The position numbers and the translations under genes are program-made. This document shows, piece after piece, positions 1 through 5,605 of a stretch of DNA of 5,918 nt. A model generated the notes under the pieces. It ran no database searches. It had not been told where the DNA came from and saw nothing but the letters and a program-made list of their open reading frames with translations. The DNA comes from Acetofilamentum sp. (lineage in GTDB: Bacteria; Bacteroidota; Bacteroidia; Bacteroidales; JAADGE01), in NCBI GenBank assembly GCA_020720705.1, contig DYOJ01000156.1, positions 1 through 5,918 on the forward strand, written 5' to 3'. The first letter of the stretch is position 1. Each line of letters starts with the position of its first letter.

Positions 1-6
1 GAAAAA

Positions 7-1512
7 TTATTGGTTCTCAATGACAGTGCTGTCTTCTTTAACATTTTCGCCTTTCAAATATGAAGGTAATTGCATACCTGCCATTTTGAATAAATCTTCG
101 AGCGGCGGTATCGAGCCTGCCATGTTTTTCATAAAATTTGCAGTGGACGAGCCGTTCGTGCCGTTGCCTCCGTCCCAAACCGTAACCTTATCAATTTTAA
201 TATTTTTGATAGCTTCAACTTGAGTTTTAACGAGTTCGGGTAATTTGTCGGCAATCATCATCAATACGGCATCGCGTGAGTTATCTCCTGCTGCTTTCAC
301 AAGATTATGGAAACCTTCGGCTTGTTTACTGAGAATTTCGTACATCCCTTTTGCTTGTGCTTCCATTTTCATAAAAATAGCGTCGGCTTCCCCTTTTGCT
401 TCTCTGCGAAGTTTTTCGGCGCGTGCTTCAGCATCAATTTCAATACGTTGCTTTTCAATTTCGGCCGGTATAATGATATTTGCTTTTTGGGTAGCAGCTT
501 CGCGTTCGGCACGTTTCAGCTCGGCTTCTTTTTCTGCCAGATAAGCTTGCTCGCGTGCTTGTGCTTCATTGACTTTCTCGGCTGTTGTCGCAATTTTCAT
601 TGCCTCAGCTTGTTGCTTGCGGCGTTCGGCATCGGAATCTGCTATTGTTATTTGGGCTTTATTTTCGCCGTCCACAGCAAGGGCGTTGGCAGCAGAAACT
701 GCAGTTCGTTGTCTTTGACGGGCTTCGGCTTCACCGATTTCCGCTTTTGAAACAGCTTCGGACACGCTGATACGTTGGTTTCGAGTAGCTTCGGCTTCTC
801 CGATTTCAGCTTCGGAATTTGCTGCGGCTACTTTTATGCGTTGTTGTTTCTCTGCTTCTGCTTTCCCGATTTCGCCGTCTCTGGTTTTTTCGGCAACCAT
901 ACGTTTGGCATCGTTTACCGCTTGAGCAGTTGCTTCCTGTCCGAGTGCTTTGATGTATCCGGCTTCGTCTGTAATATCGGTAACATTCACGTTGATAAGA
1001 TGTAAGCCTATCTTTTTTAATTCGGCTTCAACGCTTGATGTAACGTTCGCAAGAAACTTTTCGCGGTCGGCATTGATTTCTTCGATATCCATTGTGGCAA
1101 TCACAACACGTAATTGACCGAAGATAATATCGGCTGCAAGATGTTGAATTTCAGCTTGAGACAAACCGAGCAGACGTTCGGCGGCATTTTTCATTTCTTC
1201 GGGGACAGTTGAAATACCGACCATAAATCGTGAAGGAACATTTACACGAATGTTTTGTTTACTGAGTGCATTTTCCAAATCAACGACAATCGGTATTGGG
1301 GTTAAATCCAAAAACGCATAATCCTGTATTACAGGGATAATGAACGCCGCGCCGCCGTGAATACATTTTGCGGTTCCGTTTTTGCCGCCTACTTTACCAT
1401 AAACGACAAGTACACGGTCGGAGGGACAGCGTTTATAACGTTTTATCAGAAACGCCATAATCCCGAGAAAAAAGAGTACCAATATGGCACTTAATACAAC
1501 TAACGGATTCAT
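7..1512 (-). CDS. floT: Flotillin family protein (FloT/YuaG/YqiK-like), membrane microdomain scaffold
   Basis: This is a 501-residue SPFH/PHB-domain protein, close to the length I recall for Bacillus FloT (about 510). Residues 4-23 form one hydrophobic N-terminal membrane segment followed by a basic stretch (KRYKR). The SPFH domain covers about 28-190 and includes the flotillin-like stretches GGAAFIIPVIQ (53-63) and LGLSQAEIQ (115-123). Residues 195-400 are a long Ala/Glu/Lys/Arg-rich coiled coil with three tandem 22-residue repeats beginning EIG[KE]AEA (214-279). The C-terminal part (400-450) has the typical hydrophobic patch VLMMIADKLPELV and a KVTVWDGG motif, then a Gly/Ser/Asn linker and a short tail. 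Family knowledge: flotillins oligomerise on the inner face of the cytoplasmic membrane and organise fluid microdomains that affect signalling, secretion and cell-wall assembly. The gene lies 24 bp after the NfeD-like gene and is probably co-transcribed with it. The ATG at 1512 begins the membrane segment directly; no Shine-Dalgarno is visible. The stop TAA is at 9-7, so the gene is complete. Family assignment is secure; the FloT versus YqiK subtype is not. Confidence 0.95.
   Translation of the reverse strand: MNPLVVLSAILVLFFLGIMAFLIKRYKRCPSDRVLVVYGKVGGKNGTAKCIHGGAAFIIPVIQDYAFLDLTPIPIVVDLENALSKQNIRVNVPSRFMVGISTVPEEMKNAAERLLGLSQAEIQHLAADIIFGQLRVVIATMDIEEINADREKFLANVTSSVEAELKKIGLHLINVNVTDITDEAGYIKALGQEATAQAVNDAKRMVAEKTRDGEIGKAEAEKQQRIKVAAANSEAEIGEAEATRNQRISVSEAVSKAEIGEAEARQRQRTAVSAANALAVDGENKAQITIADSDAERRKQQAEAMKIATTAEKVNEAQAREQAYLAEKEAELKRAEREAATQKANIIIPAEIEKQRIEIDAEARAEKLRREAKGEADAIFMKMEAQAKGMYEILSKQAEGFHNLVKAAGDNSRDAVLMMIADKLPELVKTQVEAIKNIKIDKVTVWDGGNGTNGSSTANFMKNMAGSIPPLEDLFKMAGMQLPSYLKGENVKEDSTVIENQ
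676..873 (-). repeat. Three tandem 22-residue coiled-coil repeats within the flotillin
   Basis: Residues 214-235, 236-257 and 258-279 of the flotillin align without gaps. Each begins EIG[KE]AEA, has a central QR[IT] and ends in Ala. A 22-residue period equals two hendecads (11+11), which is compatible with a continuous coiled coil. Flotillins commonly carry EA-rich repeats here. The exact three-copy register is read directly from the translation. Confidence 0.8.
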
Positions 1513-1536
1513 AAATTCTTATTTGATGGTTAAAAA

Positions 1537-2118
1537 CTAATTTCGAGGTAAAACAATCAGTACACCGCCTTCTGTGTCAATAATATCAACGGTTTCGCCT
1601 GTTTTGATACTGCGGTCAGCATCTGTTACGGCGTCCAAAGTACGCAGGGTGCCTTGAACAACAATTTGAACTTTGCCTGAGCCGGTTTTCTTTGGAGGAA
1701 TGGTTAAATAAACCTCTCCGGAACTTCCGATAGCAGTTTCAGTTTTCATAATTCCGTTGGCTTGTAATCGAATAAGCATCATAAACAGCCAAGCTGTGAG
1801 CAGCATCATAATAAGACCGGCAGTAAACGAAATAAGCAAAGCTCCAAAGGCATTAAGCCCGCCTTCGGCTGCAGCCAATCCGCTCCAACCAAAGAACATC
1901 AGGAATGAAACTATGGATTTTACTGAAAAAATGTCCATACCGGCACCGTGTTCGAGTGAAATGTCGTCAATATCAATATCAGTATCACTGTCGCCGCCTA
2001 CAAACAGCAAAATGAGCTGTATCAGGAATACGATTGTTGAAGGAACAGCTATTATCCAGTAAACTTTTTGTAACGTAGGCAACGCTGCCCACCAAATATT
2101 TATGTCAAGGAGTATCAT
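1537..2118 (-). CDS. NfeD-like membrane protein (YuaF/YqiJ type, partner of flotillin)
   Basis: This 193-residue protein has three predicted membrane segments (about 19-41, 65-84 and 90-117) and a C-terminal soluble beta domain (about 125-193). That domain has the pattern expected of an NfeD OB-fold: GSSGEVYLTI, KVQIVVQGTLRTLDAV, GETVDIIDTEGGVLIVLP. Between the first two membrane segments is an acidic, Asp-rich loop (DSDTDIDIDDIS, 43-54), which I recall as typical of the YuaF/YqiJ subfamily. The long ClpP-like serine protease domain of NfeD1a proteins is absent, so this is the short form. Family knowledge: these proteins are encoded beside flotillins and are thought to act with them in membrane microdomains; their biochemical role is not settled. 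The ATG at 2118 lies about 20 nt downstream of the inferred transcription start from a strong Bacteroidota-type promoter. The gene is followed after 24 bp by the flotillin, which supports one operon. Confidence 0.88.
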   Translation of the reverse strand: MILLDINIWWAALPTLQKVYWIIAVPSTIVFLIQLILLFVGGDSDTDIDIDDISLEHGAGMDIFSVKSIVSFLMFFGWSGLAAAEGGLNAFGALLISFTAGLIMMLLTAWLFMMLIRLQANGIMKTETAIGSSGEVYLTIPPKKTGSGKVQIVVQGTLRTLDAVTDADRSIKTGETVDIIDTEGGVLIVLPRN

Positions 2119-2143
2119 ATAAAATTGTTTTTATATTGAAATC

Positions 2144-2174
2144 CAAATTTAAAAATTTATTTTGGATAATCAAA
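2144..2174 (-). promoter_or_regulatory. Bacteroidota-type promoter of the nfeD-flotillin operon
   Basis: Read on the minus strand, a -33 box TTTG (2174-2171) is followed after 19 nt by a -7 box TAAATTTG (2151-2144). This matches the known Bacteroidota primary sigma consensus (TTTG, 19-21 nt, TAnnTTTG) in sequence and spacing. Transcription would begin near 2138, leaving a leader of about 20 nt before the nfeD ATG at 2118. The -33 box is formed by the end of the T-tract of the preceding terminator. Start-site position is inferred. Confidence 0.7.
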
Positions 2175-2204
2175 AAAAAAAAAGACCAAACTAATGGTCT
2201 TTTT
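2172..2204 (-). terminator. Intrinsic terminator of the 73-residue small-protein gene
   Basis: On the minus strand a perfect 10-bp stem (AAAAAGACCA, 2204-2195, pairing with TGGTCTTTTT, 2188-2179) encloses a 6-nt loop (2194-2189). The T-run starts within the 3' arm and continues without a break to 2172, giving 12 T in all (2183-2172). The stop codon TAG (2193-2191) is inside the loop and the 5' arm encodes the last residues (QKDH), so the terminator is embedded in the gene's 3' end. The plus-strand reading also forms the hairpin but has only five T, all within the stem, so it would be weaker. Confidence 0.8.
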
Positions 2205-2412
2205 GATTATGACTAACATCTTCCTGTTTTCTCTGCTTGTAGATTTTGCGTGCACCATAAGCAGCACCTGCAATAATCAGAAACGCTAAACCCCCGTCAA
2301 TCGGGATTGGTTTGGGATCCGGAGGCGGTGGTTGTGCTGCGGCAACTTGAACCAACATCGGCAAAACCATTAAAACGAACACAAGTATCAAAGTGTAAAA
2401 ACATTTTTTCAT
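2191..2412 (-). CDS. Small secreted/anchored protein with Pro-rich linker and PID-type C-terminal sorting signal
   Basis: This is a 73-residue protein. Residues 1-26 look like a signal peptide: MKK, a hydrophobic core and AAA before Q27. Residues 27-37 are a Pro-rich linker (QPPPPDPKPIP). A PIDGGL motif follows at 37-42, then a short hydrophobic segment rich in Gly/Ala (AFLIIAGAAYGA, 43-54) and a basic tail (RKIYKQRKQ, 55-63) ending in a charged extension. The tripartite motif, hydrophobic helix and basic cluster is the layout of exosortase/sortase-type C-terminal signals. PIDGGL followed by a Gly-rich segment is, as I recall, the 'PID-CTERM' signal of small Bacteroidota proteins. Almost nothing but the signals would remain after processing, so the function is unknown. 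No exosortase gene is in this window. The start ATG at 2412 is well placed for the signal peptide. The gene ends in its own terminator, so it is probably monocistronic and separate from nfeD, though on the same strand 72 bp upstream. Confidence 0.8.
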   Translation of the reverse strand: MKKCFYTLILVFVLMVLPMLVQVAAAQPPPPDPKPIPIDGGLAFLIIAGAAYGARKIYKQRKQEDVSHNQKDH

Positions 2413-2604
2413 ATTCTCGCGGGTTTGAAAATTATTACGGACAATTATAGAGCTACGAAACGACTTCGTTTTTAAAATGCAAATAAAATTGATAAACTAT
2501 TAATAACAAAATTTTTTTTACCAATAATCACTATTTTAACGTAAAGATAATACTATTCATTGTGTTTATATGTATTATTGTGCCGAAAATTTTATCAATC
2601 AATT
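2413..2604. other. Divergent intergenic region between the small-protein gene and the beta-rich protein gene
   Basis: These 192 AT-rich bases separate two genes transcribed away from each other, so promoters for both should lie here. I find no exact TAnnTTTG box with a spaced TTTG partner on either strand. The nearest are single-mismatch boxes: TATAATTG on the minus strand (2449-2442) for the small protein, and TATTATTG on the plus strand (2573-2580) for the downstream gene. A short inverted repeat, AAACG/CGTTT with a 4-nt ACTT loop, lies at 2458-2471 and could be an operator or chance. No RNA gene is recognisable. Confidence 0.4.
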
Positions 2605-3285
2605 ATGCGAAACGTTAGTGTACTTGTGATATTTTGTTGTATGTTGTTTCTCAAACCGATTAATATATTGGGGCAGAGCGGGCATTTTTTAACTTATGCA
2701 ATATCAGAATACAAGTTATATGCCGGAAATATTTACAAATCGAAACCGTCTTTAAATTTTTTTCAGTCATATCAGTTCACTTTAGGCGGCGATGTAGAAT
2801 ATATATTTGCCAAAAAAAATGGGGTAGGTTTGGGGCTGAATTATGTCAGAAATAAATACTCGATTCGGCAATCACCCGATAAACATTTTCCGGACGATTT
2901 TTTGCACGAATCCGAAGATGTAATTACGGACGGGCTTGCTACCGAGCTTTTTTTATCATTTTATTTGACGGAGCAAACAGAAACAGGCTTGTATTTAAAG
3001 TTCGCTTATGTTTATGATAATGTGTTGGGGCGGAAACATCGTTTTACGGATAAATCGCCGGCAGGTGCTGTCTATTCTTATGCGCAAACAAAGCTGTACG
3101 ATGTGCCTTTTTTAGCCGAGCAAACTCAATCCGTAAAAATTATTTTGGGTTTTAAGGAGTTGGCTGTCAGTGCACAATATAGAATTACGCCGGCATTGTC
3201 AAAAACCTATTTAAACCAAATACCGTCTGATTTACCCAAATTGTCCGTTGGGATTTCGCTCGGGCTTTTATTTCTTGATTTATAA
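2605..3285 (+). CDS. Exported hypothetical protein, probable outer-membrane beta-barrel
   Basis: I do not recognise a named family. The 226-residue product starting at ATG 2605 has a clean signal peptide (MRN, hydrophobic VSVLVIFCCMLFLKPINILG, likely cleavage before Q24). The frame is open upstream to a TTG at 2560, but that start would bury the signal peptide behind 15 extra residues, so 2605 is preferred. The mature part has several amphipathic, aromatic-rich stretches that read as beta strands (about 53-66, 71-81, 110-119, 123-135, 173-192, 213-224), many alternating Gly/polar and hydrophobic residues, for example GVGLGLNYVRN and TGLYLKFAYVY. No lipoprotein Cys follows the signal. This suggests a small outer-membrane barrel or porin-like protein of the kind common in Bacteroidota. 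The terminal residue is Leu, not the usual Phe/Trp of many barrels. It lies 122 bp upstream of the receptor gene on the same strand, which does not establish a functional link. Confidence 0.75.
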   Translation: MRNVSVLVIFCCMLFLKPINILGQSGHFLTYAISEYKLYAGNIYKSKPSLNFFQSYQFTLGGDVEYIFAKKNGVGLGLNYVRNKYSIRQSPDKHFPDDFLHESEDVITDGLATELFLSFYLTEQTETGLYLKFAYVYDNVLGRKHRFTDKSPAGAVYSYAQTKLYDVPFLAEQTQSVKIILGFKELAVSAQYRITPALSKTYLNQIPSDLPKLSVGISLGLLFLDL

Positions 3286-3308
3286 ATCATTTTGGTCTGT
3301 TTTTTGAG
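3276..3308 (+). terminator. Possible weak terminator after the beta-rich protein gene
   Basis: A 14-bp perfect palindrome, TGATTTATAAATCA (3276-3289), contains the stop codon TAA (3283-3285). It is followed by two T-runs (TTTT at 3290-3293, TTTTTT at 3300-3305). A real hairpin needs a loop, leaving only about five AT-rich base pairs, so termination would be weak. It may be chance. Confidence 0.25.
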
Positions 3309-3369
3309 AAGTTTTTATGTTGATTTTACAATATTTGTGTAAAATACCGTACATCTTGTAAAAAAAAAC

Positions 3370-3377
3370 TATATTTG
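3370..3377 (+). promoter_or_regulatory. Candidate -7 box upstream of the receptor gene
   Basis: TATATTTG matches the Bacteroidota -7 consensus TAnnTTTG exactly and lies 30 bp before the receptor ATG at 3408, giving an inferred leader of about 24 nt. There is no TTTG -33 box at 19-21 nt spacing; the nearest TTTG (3334-3337) is 32 nt away. The call rests on the -7 box and its position only. If transcription starts here, the upstream TTG at 3375 cannot be the translation start. Confidence 0.4.
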
Positions 3378-3407
3378 GGCTTTAGTTCCGACATAGTGCT
3401 ATTGTAT

Positions 3408-5468
3408 ATGAGAACATTGTTTAAATTAAAAATATCAGGAAAACTCATCATCGGTTTCGGTGTTGTGTTTGTAATCGTTGCAATATCTGCAATATTTATG
3501 TATCGAATGATTGGTAAAAGCCAAGAAGCAACCGACGAAATTAAACGGGTGATACTCCCGTCGGTAACTTTGCTGACAGATTTGTCCGACCACATTTCGG
3601 AATCTAAGATTTTAATAAAACATTGGACTGAATCTGCCTCACAAAATACTCCGCAAAAAAAACGATTGATTACACTTACTGATACCATTTTTCCGAAAAC
3701 CCTCGACAGTATTTCCCTCGCTCAAAATAACTGGGACGAGTACGTAAAACGCACAACCGTAAACCAGACCTCGCAAACACGCGCATATCTTTTGCAAATA
3801 AAAAAGATAATGACCGACTTGGATTCTTTGGGAAAATACAACGATTTGTATCTCACAACCAGAAGCAAAGCCGATGTGGAAGAGGGAAACGCTTTGATGG
3901 AGCTTGCCGATGAAACCAATTCGGAATTGCGAAAACTTATCGGAATTCAACAAGCCAAACTTTATAACAAAACAACCGGAATAAACCAATCCTTATCAAA
4001 TTACAGACTCCGAGTTGTTTCGGCGAGTTTGTTTGCATTATTTTTAATTCTTTTGATTGCGATTTTTCTTGCGCGCTCAATTATTTTTCCGATTAATTAC
4101 ATCAGAAGCATCTTGTTTTCAATGAGTTCCGGTGAACTTCCGTCAAAACCCGTTAAAACAGCTTCCGATGAGCTTGGACAAATGGGGGCAGCTTTGAATG
4201 ATATTATTGCAGGATTGAGAAAAAAAGCAGAATTTTCCGTAGAAATTGGGAAGGAGAATTTCAATTTTCATTTCGACCCGCTCAGTAAATTGGATGCTTT
4301 AGGAAATTCCTTATTGCAAATGCGCGACAGCCTTGCACAAGCCTCACAGGAAGCCGAAATACGGCGTATCGAAAACCAACAACGTAGCTGGTCTGCACAA
4401 GGTTTGGCAAATTTCAACGAACTTATTCGTAATCACAGCGATACGCTTGAAGAATTTACGAATCACACTATCAGTGAGTTATGCGGATACCTTGATGCGC
4501 AGTTGGGCGGATTTTATGTTGTCAGGAAAAATAAATCAGGAAAATCCTTTCTGTCATTAACTGCGTTTTACGCTTATGACAGACACAAATTTGTTCAAAA
4601 AGAAATTGAATTAGGCGAAAACCTCATCGGACAAGCCGTATTGGAACGCGATACTATTTTCATCAGCGATATTCCTGCTGATTATGTCAGCATTGTTTCT
4701 GGTTTAGGTGCCGATAAACCGACAAGTCTGCTTATTGTACCCTTGAAACTAAATGATGACGTTTACGGGGTCATTGAATTGGCTTCGTTCAAACTTATGA
4801 AAACATTTGAGGTTGAATTTGTTGAAAAAGTCGGAGAAATTTTTGCATCAACCTTATCGAACATTCAAATTAAAGAACAAACAGACAAACTTTTGATTGA
4901 ATCCAATGAAAAATCGGAGCGTTTGGCACAACAGGAGCAAGCTACACGTGAAAAAATCCAAAAATTAGAGCAATCGTTGCAAGAGAATACGGACTTAATT
5001 CGTGAACAATCAAAAAAATATGCAAATTTAGAAGCGGAATATAAAAACGAAATAAATAGTTTTGAACATAAACTACGCTTGTCCAACGACGAACTTTCTC
5101 TCATAAGCGGAACTTATGAAAATCTGCAACATCTGATAAACAGCTCAATGGGCGTGATTGAAGTTACGATGAACGGCGAAATAACCCGTGCAAACAACAA
5201 ATATTTGCAAATGACCGGCATGACACTTATTGATATTGTCGGTAAAAGTGTTGATACGTTTATCGGCTCGCAAGTCGCTAAATCTCAGGACTATTTGGAT
5301 ACTTGGCAGAAATTGAGAGACGGTGAAGTTGTATCTCGAAAAAATAAATATTTCTACAAAGGAAAAGAAAAAAATTTCTATGAAACATATACGCCTGTAA
5401 AAAATCACAAAAACGAATATCACAAAATCATGATTTCCTCCTTTGACCTGAGTGTAATTCAACCTTAA
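3408..5468 (+). CDS. Membrane receptor with HAMP, GAF and PAS domains and no visible output domain
   Basis: The 686-residue protein starting at ATG 3408 has, in order: a short basic N-terminus; a membrane segment at 12-32; a mostly helical periplasmic domain (33-202), compatible with a four-helix-bundle ligand domain like those of chemoreceptors; a second membrane segment (203-222); a HAMP linker (about 223-276, with P228 after the membrane and DELGQMGAALN at 254-264); and a HAMP-like second segment ending LDALGNSLLQMRDSL (295-309). A linker with WSAQGLANFNELIR (328-341) leads to a GAF domain (about 345-485; LIGQAVLERDTIFISDIP, LLIVPLKLNDDVYGVIELAS), a coiled coil (486-571) and a C-terminal PAS domain (572-683; GEITRANNKYLQMTGM, DIVGKSVDTFI, YETYTPVKN, closing FDLS). 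This GAF plus linker arrangement is familiar from Bacteroidota sensor proteins. There is no histidine-kinase dimerisation or ATPase box, GGDEF, EAL, PP2C or methyl-accepting signalling hairpin. The frame is also open from TTG 3375, but ATG 3408 gives a normal receptor N-terminus. Ligand and partner are unknown; it probably senses periplasmic and cytosolic signals and passes them on by protein contact. Confidence 0.85.
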   Translation: MRTLFKLKISGKLIIGFGVVFVIVAISAIFMYRMIGKSQEATDEIKRVILPSVTLLTDLSDHISESKILIKHWTESASQNTPQKKRLITLTDTIFPKTLDSISLAQNNWDEYVKRTTVNQTSQTRAYLLQIKKIMTDLDSLGKYNDLYLTTRSKADVEEGNALMELADETNSELRKLIGIQQAKLYNKTTGINQSLSNYRLRVVSASLFALFLILLIAIFLARSIIFPINYIRSILFSMSSGELPSKPVKTASDELGQMGAALNDIIAGLRKKAEFSVEIGKENFNFHFDPLSKLDALGNSLLQMRDSLAQASQEAEIRRIENQQRSWSAQGLANFNELIRNHSDTLEEFTNHTISELCGYLDAQLGGFYVVRKNKSGKSFLSLTAFYAYDRHKFVQKEIELGENLIGQAVLERDTIFISDIPADYVSIVSGLGADKPTSLLIVPLKLNDDVYGVIELASFKLMKTFEVEFVEKVGEIFASTLSNIQIKEQTDKLLIESNEKSERLAQQEQATREKIQKLEQSLQENTDLIREQSKKYANLEAEYKNEINSFEHKLRLSNDELSLISGTYENLQHLINSSMGVIEVTMNGEITRANNKYLQMTGMTLIDIVGKSVDTFIGSQVAKSQDYLDTWQKLRDGEVVSRKNKYFYKGKEKNFYETYTPVKNHKNEYHKIMISSFDLSVIQP

Positions 5469-5494
5469 AAAACATAGTTATTTATTTTGAATAC

Positions 5495-5525
5495 TTCGTA
5501 AAAAGTTTTAGATTTCGTACATTTG
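5495..5525 (+). promoter_or_regulatory. Possible orphan promoter downstream of the receptor gene
   Basis: TACATTTG (5518-5525) is an exact TAnnTTTG -7 box. TTCG (5495-5498) lies 19 nt upstream and differs from TTTG by one base. No gene begins nearby on the plus strand, so the transcript, if any, would be non-coding or serve a gene beyond the window. In AT-rich DNA such matches arise by chance. Confidence 0.25.
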
Positions 5526-5538
5526 AGGATTGTCGTTT

Positions 5539-5579
5539 GACTGAAAATGTGTTAATTTGGAAATTTGAAAATGTGATAA
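5539..5579. repeat. Two-copy direct repeat with 24-bp period (TGAAAATGTG[T/A]TAATTT)
   Basis: TGAAAATGTGTTAATTT (starting about 5539) recurs 24 bp later as TGAAAATGTGATAATTT (about 5563-5579), with one difference in 17 positions, separated by GGAAATT-like sequence that itself echoes the unit. Similar 'AATTTGAAAATGTG' runs are, as I recall, widespread in Bacteroidota intergenic DNA. The role is unknown. Confidence 0.65.
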
Positions 5580-5587
5580 TTTTCTGA

Positions 5588-5605
5588 TTATTAAATATTT
5601 AATAA
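5588..5605. repeat. 18-bp perfect palindrome TTATTAAATATTTAATAA
   Basis: The two 9-bp arms are exactly complementary around the centre between 5596 and 5597. It consists only of A and T and lies just after the direct repeat. It could be a protein-binding site or AT-rich chance; without a loop it is a poor RNA hairpin. Confidence 0.5.

Noticed and set aside
20..1005. Several open frames on the plus strand opposite the flotillin gene (up to 147 codons at 307-750)
   Set aside because: They are shadows: Ala- and Glu-rich coiled-coil codons read in reverse rarely give stops. The products are Phe/Ser/Cys-rich with no domain, and the minus-strand flotillin is unambiguous.
1757..2062. 101-codon plus-strand frame opposite the NfeD-like gene
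   Set aside because: Antisense to a recognisable membrane protein; no coherent domain or start context.
2172..2183. Run of 12 A on the plus strand as a slippage or phase-variation site
   Set aside because: It is outside coding sequence and fully explained as the minus-strand terminator T-tract, though length changes could still alter the overlapping promoter.
2560..2604. Upstream TTG start extending the beta-rich protein by 15 residues
   Set aside because: The ATG at 2605 begins a normal signal peptide; the extension (MCLYVLLCRKFYQSI) would displace it.
3375..3407. Upstream TTG start extending the receptor by 11 residues
   Set aside because: It overlaps the candidate -7 box, and the ATG at 3408 gives a typical short basic N-terminus before the first membrane segment.
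3326..3989. Minus-strand frames of 65-120 codons opposite the receptor's 5' half
   Set aside because: They overlap a protein with clear membrane, HAMP, GAF and PAS modules and themselves show no recognisable features.
4865..5462. Minus-strand frames of 79 and 105 codons opposite the receptor's coiled coil and PAS domain
   Set aside because: Antisense shadows; Ser/Cys/Phe-rich translations without family resemblance.
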